From G963555815 sp965249615 [NCBI: bacterium] (GTDB taxonomy: Bacteria; UBA8248; JACPRG01): 64,000 nt of DNA. The stretch covers positions 682,001 through 746,000 of the forward strand of contig CBDFMI010000006.1 in NCBI GenBank assembly GCA_965249615.1. The letters are read 5' to 3'. The position numbers and the translations under genes were made by a program. The notes below the pieces were generated by a model. That model made no database searches. It was not told the DNA's origin and saw only the letters and a program-made list of their open reading frames with translations. This document shows, piece by piece, positions 25,452 to 33,336 of the stretch; the stretch's first letter is position 1; each line of letters begins with the position of its first letter.

Positions 25452-26873
25452 ATGAAAGAATATAAACTTTACATCGGGGGAGAATGGGTCGCCTCCTCTG
25501 AGACGATGGAGATCACCAACCCTTATAACGGCGAGGTCATCGCAAAGGTCCACCGGGGACAGCCAGAGCACGTGGAAGAGGCCACACGGCGGGCAGCCGA
25601 GGCTTTTAGAGAAACCCAAAGGCTTGCGGCCTACCAGCGGGAGGCCATCCTGATTCACATCTCCAGGCGGATCGCCGAGCGCAAGGAGGAGATCGCCCGG
25701 ACCATGGCCCTGGAGGCGGGAAAGCCCATCCGTGACTCCCGGCTCGAAGCAGGGCGGGCCGTCAACACTTTCAAGATCGCCGCTGAAGAGGCAAAACGGA
25801 TCGGTGGAGAGCTCATCCCACTCGACTGGGCCCCGGGCCACGAGGGCCGTCTCGGCATCACCCGAAGGTTCCCCATCGGGCCTGTCGTTGGGATCTCCCC
25901 TTTCAACTTTCCTCTCAACCTGGTGGCGCACAAGGTGGCTCCCGCCCTGGCGGCCGGAAACCCTATTGTGATGAAGCCGGCCAGTTATGACCCGCTCTGC
26001 AGTCTCATCCTGGCGGAGATCATCCAGGAGACAGAGTGGCCCAAGGGAGGTTTTAGTCTCATCCCCTGCGCCCCCCGGGTGGCCGAGGCCATGGTCCTGG
26101 ACCCACGCTTCCACTATGTGACTTTTACCGGGAGCATGGACGTGGGCTGGGACCTCAAGGCCAGGGCGGGGAAAAAGAGGGTCACGCTGGAGCTTGGGGG
26201 CAACGCCGGGGCCATTGTCCATGACGACGCCGACCTCGACTGGGCCACGCGGCGTTGCGCCGTGGGGAGTTTCGCCTACGCGGGCCAGATCTGCATCTCC
26301 GTCCAGCGGCTCTTCGCCCAAGGGAAGATCTACGAGCCCTTTATGGACCAGTTCCTCAACCAGGTCTCCAATCTCAAGGTGGGCGACCCCCTTGATGAAT
26401 CCACAGACGTGGGGCCCATGATCTCCGAGCAGGACGCCAAGCGCATTGAGGGCTGGATTCAGGAGGCGACGGCCCAGGGGGCCAAGGTGGTCTGCGGGGG
26501 GAAGCGTGAGGGGAACCTCTTTCAGCCCACCGTCCTCATAAACGTAAAGCCTGACATGAAGGTCTGCTGTCTGGAGGCCTTTGCTCCCATCGTCAACGTG
26601 ATCCCCTATGGGACCTTCGAGGAGGCCGTCCGGGCTGTGGACGACTCCCCCTACGGTCTCCAGGCGGGCATCTTCACCCAGGACCTCAAGCGTATCTTCC
26701 ATGCCTTCGAAAACATCCAGGTGGGTGGGCTCATCGTCAACGATGTCCCGAACTACCGGATCGACCACATGCCCTATGGGGGGGTGAAGGACTCCGGCTT
26801 CGGCCGAGAGGGCCTAAAATACGCGATTGATGAGATGACCGAAATCAAGCTTCTCGCCCTGAACCTTGGCTGA
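25452..26873 (+). CDS. NAD(P)+-dependent aldehyde dehydrogenase
   Basis: A 473-residue aldehyde dehydrogenase. The cofactor-site Asn is in PFNFPLN (Asn152), general base Glu247 in LELGGN and catalytic Cys281 in GQICIS. The N-terminal YIGGEWVAS and C-terminal GGVKDSGFGREG are typical. Its sequence type resembles lactaldehyde/succinate-semialdehyde and GapN-like enzymes, but substrate is not predictable. It is a single gene that follows the tandem repeat. A Shine-Dalgarno GGAGAGG is 4 nt from the ATG. Confidence 0.93.
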   Translation: MKEYKLYIGGEWVASSETMEITNPYNGEVIAKVHRGQPEHVEEATRRAAEAFRETQRLAAYQREAILIHISRRIAERKEEIARTMALEAGKPIRDSRLEAGRAVNTFKIAAEEAKRIGGELIPLDWAPGHEGRLGITRRFPIGPVVGISPFNFPLNLVAHKVAPALAAGNPIVMKPASYDPLCSLILAEIIQETEWPKGGFSLIPCAPRVAEAMVLDPRFHYVTFTGSMDVGWDLKARAGKKRVTLELGGNAGAIVHDDADLDWATRRCAVGSFAYAGQICISVQRLFAQGKIYEPFMDQFLNQVSNLKVGDPLDESTDVGPMISEQDAKRIEGWIQEATAQGAKVVCGGKREGNLFQPTVLINVKPDMKVCCLEAFAPIVNVIPYGTFEEAVRAVDDSPYGLQAGIFTQDLKRIFHAFENIQVGGLIVNDVPNYRIDHMPYGGVKDSGFGREGLKYAIDEMTEIKLLALNLG

Positions 26874-27029
26874 GAGAGGGGTTGACAAGGAATCCTGCTT
26901 GAAATAGCGTTAGAATGTTGAATCTTTTTGATTGAAAGAGGGTCTGATCGACATAGATTAGAGGGGACGAAATACTTTGCCTGCTTTAACGTTTTGCACC
27001 TCTCAAGTTGATTCGGGTGGAGAGCTCTG

Positions 27030-27980
27030 ATGCTGGAATATGATGTGGTCATCGTCGGCGGAGGCCCCGCCGGCCTCTGCGCAGGGCTCTATACGGCCCG
27101 GGCCCGCCTGAAGACGGTCATCCTGGAAAAGGGGATTCCCGGCGGGCAGATCGTGAACACCGGGATGGTGGACGACTACCCCGGGATCGAGGAGATCATG
27201 GGCCCGGAGCTCGCCAAGCGCATGGAGGACCATGCCAAAAAGTTCGGGGCCGAGATCCGTCAAGAAGAGGTCCTGGAGGTCTATTGCGACGGCGAGGACC
27301 GGATCACCAAGACAGACGAGGAAGAGTACCGGGCGAAGGCCGTCATCCTCTCCGCGGGGGGCAATCCCAAATACCTGGAGATCCCGGGCGAAAAGAAGTT
27401 CTGGGGGAAGGGGGTCTCCTACTGCGCCATCTGTGACGGGCCCTTCTTCAAGGACGAGGCGATCGCCGTCGTGGGAGGCGGGGACGCCGCCGTTGAAGAG
27501 GGGACCTACCTCGCCAAGTTTGGAAAAAAGGTCTATATCATCCACCGCCGGGATGAGCTCCGGGCGCAGAAGATTATTCAGGAGAGGGCCCGTAACGAGC
27601 CCAAGGTCGAGTTCGTCTGGGACACGGTGGTGGAGGAGATCTGTGGGGACGATGGGGCGGAGCATCTTCGGCTAAAAAATATCAAGACGGGGGAGACGAG
27701 CGAGCTCGAGGCCTCCGGGGTCTTTATCTTTATCGGTTTTGAACCCAACAGCGGCCTCGTGAGAGAGCCTCTGGACCGGGACGAGAATGGCTACTTCATC
27801 ACGGACGCCCACATGGGGACGAAGATCCCCGGGATCTACGCCATTGGCGATGTCCGGACACAGCTCGCAAGACAGCTCACGACCGCCGTTGGAGACGCCA
27901 CCACTGCCGCTGTGGCGGTGGAGAAATACATCGAAGCGCTCAAGGATTCTAAAACCGTCCAGCAAGCTTCTTCGGCCTGA
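27030..27980 (+). CDS. trxB: Thioredoxin reductase
   Basis: A 316-residue flavoprotein. FAD-binding GGGPAGLCAGLY near the start, redox CAIC at residues 132-135 followed by DGPFFK, the NADPH motif GGGDAAVEEGTYL and HRRDELR (HRRxxxR) are all intact, and the C-terminal IYAIGDVR closes the FAD site. It passes electrons from NADPH to thioredoxin, and possibly to the redoxin at 31391 and the selenoprotein at 55503. 38 nt separate it from the ferredoxin gene that follows, a spacing consistent with cotranscription. Confidence 0.95.
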   Translation: MLEYDVVIVGGGPAGLCAGLYTARARLKTVILEKGIPGGQIVNTGMVDDYPGIEEIMGPELAKRMEDHAKKFGAEIRQEEVLEVYCDGEDRITKTDEEEYRAKAVILSAGGNPKYLEIPGEKKFWGKGVSYCAICDGPFFKDEAIAVVGGGDAAVEEGTYLAKFGKKVYIIHRRDELRAQKIIQERARNEPKVEFVWDTVVEEICGDDGAEHLRLKNIKTGETSELEASGVFIFIGFEPNSGLVREPLDRDENGYFITDAHMGTKIPGIYAIGDVRTQLARQLTTAVGDATTAAVAVEKYIEALKDSKTVQQASSA

Positions 27981-28018
27981 GGCCGATCCCCGCTTGTGTG
28001 CCGTGAGAAGGAGGAAAC

Positions 28019-28477
28019 GTGATCCGTAAGGTCCTTCACCATGTCTTCTTGAGGGATGTCCAGCGCGGGATGGCGACCACCCTGAAACATCTTTTCAAGA
28101 AGCCGATCACGGTCCAGTATCCGCGTGAACGGCTGAAACTCCCAGAAGGTTCCCGGGGGGTTCTGGCCCTGACCAAGGACGAGAAGGGAGAAGCGAACTG
28201 TATCGCCTGCCTCATGTGCGAGATCGCCTGCCCGACGGAATGCATCACGATACAGCCCATCGGGAAGGGCAAGCAGCGAAAAGCCAAGGAGTTCCTCATC
28301 GATTTTACCCGCTGCATGTTCTGCGGGCTTTGCGTTGAGGCCTGCCCCACAGACCCCAAATCCATCATTCACACCTCTCACTACGAACTCGCCTCCAGGG
28401 AACGAAGGGACTTGACCTATAACATGGAGGAGCTCCTCGGGGTCGAGGAATGGGAAACGGTTGAGTATAAGAAATAA
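28019..28477 (+). CDS. 2[4Fe-4S] ferredoxin, NuoI-like
   Basis: A 152-residue iron-sulfur protein with two CxxCxxCxxxCP sites, C61-C64-C67-C71 and C99-C102-C105-C109, and the family end (DLTYNMEELLGVEEWE). This is the profile of NADH-quinone oxidoreductase subunit I. No other nuo genes are here, so it may be an orphan copy, perhaps a carrier for another system. GTG start follows AAGGAGG at perfect spacing. It follows trxB by 38 nt and precedes the nicotinate phosphoribosyltransferase remnant. Confidence 0.9.
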   Translation: MIRKVLHHVFLRDVQRGMATTLKHLFKKPITVQYPRERLKLPEGSRGVLALTKDEKGEANCIACLMCEIACPTECITIQPIGKGKQRKAKEFLIDFTRCMFCGLCVEACPTDPKSIIHTSHYELASRERRDLTYNMEELLGVEEWETVEYKK

Positions 28478-28682
28478 TCCCACAAGCCCCCTCTTACTTC
28501 GTCGACGAGCCACGTCTTCCTTAAAAAAAGAGTTCCATACGGCGACGCATGAGGAGATCCGTTCGGGAGAGGTGACGGATGTCTACTTCGCCCGGACCCT
28601 GGAGGTCCTCAGGGCGAAGGGAGTCCGCAAGCACGTCCTGGGCCAGCTCAAGAGCCTCCCCGCCCTCGAGAACCTCAAGTGA
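28461..28682 (+). pseudogene. N-terminal remnant of nicotinate phosphoribosyltransferase
   Basis: The frame (73 codons) overlaps the end of the ferredoxin gene. Its part FHTATHEEIRSGEVTDVYFARTLEVLR followed by AKGVRKHV has the N-terminal signature of archaeal-type nicotinate phosphoribosyltransferases (THEEI..G.TTD.YF.RT). Only about 50 of the roughly 390 residues are here, and after KSLPALENLK the frame stops and nrnA begins by a 4-nt overlap. No rest of the enzyme is visible. It looks like a large deletion or a separate micro-gene. The homology is my recollection, not searched. Confidence 0.5.
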
Positions 28683-29692
28683 GCGTCTCTGCACCCCTCT
28701 CCAAGGTCCGGGAGGCCCTCGACAGCCACCGCGAGATCCTCCTGACCGCCCATGTGAACCCCGACGGCGATGCCCTGGGCTCGGAGATGGCGCTCTTTCA
28801 TTTCCTTCGGGACCGTGGAAAGAAGGTCCTTGTTCTGAACGCCACTCCCACCCCGGCCATGTTCCGCTTCCTCGACCCGGGGGGTGACGTCCGGGTCTAC
28901 GAGCCGGGCACTTCGCTTCCCATGAAACCGAACCTTGTCCTGGCCCTTGACATGAACAAGTGGGAACGCCTGGGGGCACTGGGGGAGCCTATCCGAAGCC
29001 TTGGGGTCCCCGTGATTTGCATCGACCACCACCCCATCGAGGAGCATTTCGGAGACCTTCATGCGGGCTTTGAAGAGGCCTCAGCCACGGGTGAGATCGT
29101 CTATGACCTGCTTCGGGGCTACGGCCCTCTGAGCCTCCCTGTGGCAGAGGCCCTCTACGCGGCCATCATGACAGATACTGGCTCCTTTCGTTTCTCGAAC
29201 ACCAGTGCGAAGACCCACCGAGTGGTGGCCGAGCTGATCGACCTCGGGGTGAACCCCCCCGCCATCTATAGTCAGGTCTTTGAGGAATCGCCCCAAGTGA
29301 GACTGAAACTTCTCGGGGAGGCGCTTCGGGGGCTCAAGCTTGGCTGCGAGGGGCGTATTGCGTGGATGACGGTCACCCAGAAGATGTTCCAGGACGTTGG
29401 GGCCAGTACCGAGGATACGGAGAATTTCATCGATGTCCTCCGGACCGTGGCGGGGGTCGAGGTCGCCATCCTCTTTGTGGAGATGGGAGACAATCTCATT
29501 CGCACGAGCCTTCGGTCAAAGGGCCGAGTGAGGGTGAGCGAGATCGCCATCCCTTTGGGCGGAGGGGGACATCCCTTCGCCTCGGGGGTGCGGGTGAAGG
29601 GTTCTCTGAAGACAGCCGTAGAGCGGGTCGTGCGAGAGGCCGAGGTCGTTATCCGCGCCTCTTTAGAGGGAAAGGGGCCCTCCTTGACATGA
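28679..29692 (+). CDS. nrnA: DHH-family phosphoesterase (NrnA-like nanoRNase/pAp phosphatase)
   Basis: A 337-residue DHH protein. N-terminal HVNPDGDALGSE (metal-binding DGDALGS), the DHHP motif followed by its helix, then the DHHA1 end GGGGHPFASGVRVKG. Members degrade 2-5 nt RNAs and hydrolyse 3'-phosphoadenosine 5'-phosphate. GTG 28679 overlaps the preceding frame by 4 nt. The terminal segment lies just before the tRNA promoter. Confidence 0.93.
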   Translation: MSVSAPLSKVREALDSHREILLTAHVNPDGDALGSEMALFHFLRDRGKKVLVLNATPTPAMFRFLDPGGDVRVYEPGTSLPMKPNLVLALDMNKWERLGALGEPIRSLGVPVICIDHHPIEEHFGDLHAGFEEASATGEIVYDLLRGYGPLSLPVAEALYAAIMTDTGSFRFSNTSAKTHRVVAELIDLGVNPPAIYSQVFEESPQVRLKLLGEALRGLKLGCEGRIAWMTVTQKMFQDVGASTEDTENFIDVLRTVAGVEVAILFVEMGDNLIRTSLRSKGRVRVSEIAIPLGGGGHPFASGVRVKGSLKTAVERVVREAEVVIRASLEGKGPSLT

Positions 29693-29712
29693 GGTAAGGC
29701 GCGGGGCATATT
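29684..29712 (+). promoter_or_regulatory. tRNA-Asn promoter
   Basis: TTGACA at 29684-29689 and CATATT at 29707-29712 are separated by 17 nt. The first matches consensus completely, the second at four of six positions. The tRNA starts 25 nt after the -10 element. The -35 element overlaps the last codons and stop of nrnA. Confidence 0.6.
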
Positions 29713-29737
29713 TTCTGATCTATCTGAAACCTATCGC

Positions 29738-29813
29738 TCCCCGGTAGCTCAGCAGGCAGAGCGGGTGGCTGTTAACCACCATGTCGCTGGTTCGAATCCG
29801 GCCCGGGGAGCCA
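29738..29813 (+). tRNA. tRNA-Asn(GTT), CCA encoded
   Basis: A complete cloverleaf is visible. The acceptor stem TCCCCGG pairs with CCGGGGA, the D-arm holds AGCTCAGCAGGCAGAGC, the anticodon loop CTGTTAA carries GTT at 29771-29773, and the T-arm is GCTGGTTCGAATCCGGC. A G discriminator and encoded CCA end it at 29813. It stands alone with its own promoter. Confidence 0.95.
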
Positions 29814-29967
29814 TTTCATAGAGGGGCCGTTGGAGGTGACTTCAATGGTCCTTTTTGATTTTTCTCTATCAGGAAAATCTTCGAAGCTATTTTTTAGAGA
29901 TGAGCCTTTGTAGCACAAGTTGCGTGAGACCTCGAAGGGCTCACCTGCTCGTCGTTCTCAGCATCCG

Positions 29968-30672
29968 TCACGGCAGGTCGAAGACGAGCACCTCGGCCCT
30001 ATCGTTGCCCACAATCCGTAGCGTCGCCTCGTTGCAGATCGATGCACCGTCGCCTTCAGCCAGCGCAAGATTGTTGAGCTTTAGTCTTCCCCGTGTGACC
30101 TGAATCCAAGCGTTGCGGCCCTGCTTGAGTTCGTGAACGATCTCCTGACCAGAATCGATCAAGCCAGCGTACACGTCTGCGTCCTGATTGATCGTGAGAG
30201 ACGCATCTCGCCCGCCCTCAGATGCGATTAGCCGGAGCTTTCCGCGCTTCTCCTCATCCGAGTACATCTTTTGCTCGTAGGTTGGCTCAACGCCCATATA
30301 CCCAGGTGTGATCCAAATCTGTAAGAGGTGGACCGGCTCCGATTGAGAGTGGTTATGCTCGCTGTGTGTTACGCCAGTGCCCGCGCTCATGCGCTGTACC
30401 TCTCTTGATCGGATGACGGAACTGTTGCCCATGCTGTCTTTGTGCTCCAACGCGCCATCCAGCACGTAGGTGATGATCTCCATGTCGCGATGAGCATGCG
30501 TAGGGAACCCGGCGCCCGGTTTAACACGATCCTCATTGATCACGCGGAGCGTGCGAAAGCCCATGTGTTCAGGGTCATGGTAGCCCCCGAAAGAAAAGGT
30601 ATGATACGTATTAAGCCACTCGTGGTTCGCGTGGCCTCGGGCCTCAGATTTCCGTACCGTAATCATCGTCAT
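29968..30672 (-). CDS. Pirin family protein (quercetinase-like bicupin)
   Basis: A 234-residue pirin. The N-terminal cupin has the metal ligands FPTHAHRDMEIITYVLDG (His, His, Glu) and TGVTHSEHNHS, followed by HLLQIWITPG. A second cupin without obvious ligands forms the C-terminal half. YhhW-type members have quercetinase activity and many are of unknown role. It lies next to an FMN reductase, a common association. Composition is less G+C-rich than the rest of the window. Confidence 0.92.
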   Translation of the reverse strand: MTMITVRKSEARGHANHEWLNTYHTFSFGGYHDPEHMGFRTLRVINEDRVKPGAGFPTHAHRDMEIITYVLDGALEHKDSMGNSSVIRSREVQRMSAGTGVTHSEHNHSQSEPVHLLQIWITPGYMGVEPTYEQKMYSDEEKRGKLRLIASEGGRDASLTINQDADVYAGLIDSGQEIVHELKQGRNAWIQVTRGRLKLNNLALAEGDGASICNEATLRIVGNDRAEVLVFDLP

Positions 30673-30738
30673 CTTCTTTCCGCAGACATGTACCCGTTCA
30701 CGCCAGAAGCGTGATCCCTTCGTCGCTTCTCCGCGTTC

Positions 30739-31337
30739 TCAGGCCGCCGTGTCTCGCACCAAGCGCTCCAGGGTAAACTTGGGACAAATGCTCTCCTTGA
30801 TGTACCCGAGTAGGTTGTTGGCCACGCCGCGGATTCGCGCCTCGACCTTGTCGTCCAGGCAGCGGCCTTCGAGTCGAACACGGCTTGCACGTTCGCCACA
30901 GAGACCGGCCCGGGCAGAACAATCGCCCCGATGTGAGAGCACACGCTCCGCAGCTGTTCCAGGGATTTGATGGCGCCGATTTGTCCTGCGGCCACCCCGA
31001 GCAGGGCGACGGGTTTGCCCGACAGGACCGACGGAAAGCCGAGATTCTCGATGACCAGTTTCATCACGCTGGAAAGGCTACCGTGGTATTCGGGTGTGGC
31101 CAGGATGATGCCAGTGGCCCCTTCGACGGCTTTTTTCATCTTGTCCGACCCGGACGAATCCTTGTCCTGACCCGGGAAGGGAAGATCGAGGGAGGCGGGG
31201 TCGATCTCCGTGACGGCAATGTTGGGTTGCTTGCGCAACTCATCAACGACCAAGGCCATCGCCTTCGAGGTGAAATTTCCGGGCCGAGTGGTGCCGATGA
31301 TGGTCACGATCCGGATCCCTTTCTCAGTTTTTCCCAT
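30739..31337 (-). CDS. NADPH-dependent FMN reductase, frameshifted
   Basis: A flavodoxin-like reductase (about 200 aa). The FMN loop TRPGNFTSK, central ATPEYHGSLSS and GAIKSLEQLR are intact. The frame departs near 30870: after VQAVFDS it runs into non-family residues (KAAAWTTRSRR), while the correct C-terminus (EGRCLDDKVEARI, then a run ending in KFTLERLVRDTAA) is present in the other frame and ends at 30739. A single lost nucleotide would restore a full-length protein. Either the gene is inactive or this is a sequence error. Start ATG 31337 is 9 nt from AGGAG. It lies 66 nt upstream of pirin. Confidence 0.75.
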
Positions 31338-31390
31338 CACTGTCATCTCCTATGCAAACGGGTCCTTCGGGCAATCTTGCCACGGGTCTG

Positions 31391-31930
31391 TCAAGCCCAT
31401 TTGATGGTGCAGCCAAAGGCGACGGTCTCCGGGTTTGGGATCTCCTTTCCTTCCAGGAGGGTGTCGAGGGAGTTTCTCAGGTCGTGGGATTTGGCCTTTT
31501 TGGGGTAATCCTTGTTGTCGTCGATCCGACCTGTGTAGCGAAGCTTGCTCGCTCCATCCAGGACAAAAATCTCGGGTGTGTATTCAGCCCCGAAAGCCTT
31601 CGCCACCTGCTGTGTCTCATCCCGAAGATAGGGAAAGTTGTAGCCCTTGGCCTTGGCTCTTTTGACCATGTTGTCGAAATTGTCTTCCGGGTAATGGACG
31701 CTCTCGTTGGCGTTGATGGCGACCAGCTGGACCCCCTTGTCGGCGTAGTCCCGCTGGATGGCGACGAGCCGCTCTTCGTAGGCCTGGACGGTCGGACAGT
31801 GGTTGCAGGTGAACATGACGACCACTGCCTTTTTCCCCTGGAAGGATTCTAGGGAATAGCTTTTTCCATCGACGCCGGGAAGGTCAAAAGACGGCGCCAC
31901 TTCTCCTATCGCAACGCGTTTTCTCTTCAT
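31391..31930 (-). CDS. Thioredoxin-fold protein (AhpC/TSA-redoxin family)
   Basis: A 179-residue redoxin. FTCNHCPTVQAYEERL has Cys42 and Cys45 in a CxxC-like CNHC, followed by VQLVAINANES and LRDETQQVAKAFGAEYTPEIFVLD (the cis-Pro loop). This CNHCP pattern occurs in AhpC/TSA-like proteins of thermophiles and deltaproteobacteria. The start is ATG 31930 with AGAGGAG upstream. It probably reduces disulfides or peroxides in the cytoplasm. It is in the same orientation as dinB but on the other side of a short gap. Confidence 0.9.
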   Translation of the reverse strand: MKRKRVAIGEVAPSFDLPGVDGKSYSLESFQGKKAVVVMFTCNHCPTVQAYEERLVAIQRDYADKGVQLVAINANESVHYPEDNFDNMVKRAKAKGYNFPYLRDETQQVAKAFGAEYTPEIFVLDGASKLRYTGRIDDNKDYPKKAKSHDLRNSLDTLLEGKEIPNPETVAFGCTIKWA

Positions 31931-31961
31931 CAGGAACACTCCTCTGAGACGGGGCCCGGCC

Positions 31962-33158
31962 TCAGGCTTCGGGCCTCTTTCGAAGGGGGAGTGTACGCCC
32001 CCTAACCAGTTTATCAAATCCGTAACGCTCCCGAAGATGGTCCACCCCCTCGTCGAGCTGCCGAAGACGTTTCCTTTGATCGGAGAAGAGGGCGAGCTGA
32101 GAGGGGGGCAGCGAGAAATTTGAGACCGTCACGCCCAAGAGTCGAAGTCCCATCCCCTTTGGATGGGATTTCAGAAATTCCTCCAGAAGGTCCAGGGCGG
32201 CGGAGACGATCTCCTGATTCAGGTCGGTGGATTCAGGGAGGGTCCGACCGTGCGTGTGGGTCTCGAAATCGGCGAACCGGATCTTGACCGTCACCGTGCT
32301 CGCCAAAAGCTTCTCGCGCCGAAGCCGCTCGCCCACGTCCTCTCCCAGATACCCCACGGTGGCTCGCAAAAAATCCCGGTCCTCGGTGTCCTCCTCAAAG
32401 GTGGTCTCCCGGCCGATGGATTTCGGGGCTTCCTCGTCCCCGGCGGTGGCCGCCCGGACGGGTGTCGAGTCCACCCCGCGGGCCCGCTCCTGAAGTTCTT
32501 GGGCGATGGCCCCAAAGCTTTGCCGAAGGGATTCCAAGGGGAAGGCGGCGAGGTCACCGAGAGTCCGAACACCGAGGGATTTTAGGCGGGCCTCGGTTTT
32601 AAGTCCAATGCCCGGCATGTGGGAGATGGCGAGGGGGGCCAGAAATTTTGAATCCTGGCCCGAGAGGACCCAGAAAATGCCCGCTGGTTTTGCCAGGCCC
32701 GAGGCGATCTTGGCCGAGACCCGACTTTGCCCGATCCCGATCGAGGCCGAGAGCTGGAGCGTGGTCTCGAGGGCCTGTCGGATCTCGTGGGCGACGGCGA
32801 GGGGGGGGCCGAGGAGTCGTTCTGTGCCCGTGAGGTCCAGATAGGCTTCGTCGATGCTGACAGGTTCCACAGCGGGCGCGTACCTCTCCAGGACCCCCAT
32901 GACCTTTTTTGAGGTCTCGCTGTATTTGGCGTGATCCCGGGAGACGACGACGGCCTGAGGGCAGAGTTTTAGAGCCCTGGCCATGGGCATGGCGGAATGG
33001 ACGCCGAATTCTCTGGCCTCGTAGGAAGCCGCGGCCACGACGCCCCTTCCAGTGTGTCCCCCGACGACGACCGGCTTCCCGACGAGAGAGGGGTCGCGAA
33101 GGCGCTCGACGGCCACAAAGAAGGCGTCCATGTCCACATGGGCGATGATCGTTGGCAT
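31962..33158 (-). CDS. dinB: DNA polymerase IV
   Basis: A 398-residue Y-family polymerase for lesion bypass. Catalytic acids are clear: VDMD (Asp9) and SIDEAYLD (Asp103, Glu104), then SIGIGQSRVSAKIAS and PGIGLKTEARLKSLG (helix-hairpin-helix). The C-terminal little-finger region has GRETTFEEDTEDRD and RLLGVTVSNFS, and the QLALFSD segment near the end matches the beta-clamp motif. ATG 33158 was chosen; the longer frame to 33251 has no similarity. No clear LexA box is seen upstream. Confidence 0.95.
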   Translation of the reverse strand: MPTIIAHVDMDAFFVAVERLRDPSLVGKPVVVGGHTGRGVVAAASYEAREFGVHSAMPMARALKLCPQAVVVSRDHAKYSETSKKVMGVLERYAPAVEPVSIDEAYLDLTGTERLLGPPLAVAHEIRQALETTLQLSASIGIGQSRVSAKIASGLAKPAGIFWVLSGQDSKFLAPLAISHMPGIGLKTEARLKSLGVRTLGDLAAFPLESLRQSFGAIAQELQERARGVDSTPVRAATAGDEEAPKSIGRETTFEEDTEDRDFLRATVGYLGEDVGERLRREKLLASTVTVKIRFADFETHTHGRTLPESTDLNQEIVSAALDLLEEFLKSHPKGMGLRLLGVTVSNFSLPPSQLALFSDQRKRLRQLDEGVDHLRERYGFDKLVRGRTLPLRKRPEA

Positions 33159-33336
33159 AGCGTTTCTGGAAATGCCCCGTTCAGTGGATGAGACGTTTCG
33201 TCCACTCCTGCCTCTGATAAGGACACAGGATAACCCAGGCGGCCGGACCAAAAAAGGGGAGGGGCTTAATTTGGTTTTGAGCGTAGAATGTCGATCCGGC
33301 CTTTGAATCTCATAGAAGAGAGAGGACTTGCCGGGG

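Noticed and set aside
25437-26768. Long minus-strand open frame (443 codons) opposite the aldehyde dehydrogenase
   Set aside because: It is the antisense shadow of a strongly conserved gene. It has no Shine-Dalgarno or protein signature, and long antisense frames are expected at this G+C content.
28680-28700. Possible UGA read-through at the end of the nicotinate phosphoribosyltransferase fragment
   Set aside because: The sequence after the stop does not resemble the enzyme in that frame and is the nrnA start; no hairpin with GU follows.
29814-31350. Genomic island inserted at tRNA-Asn
   Set aside because: The downstream pirin/FMN reductase genes are somewhat less G+C-rich, but no integrase and no repeat of the tRNA 3' end could be seen.
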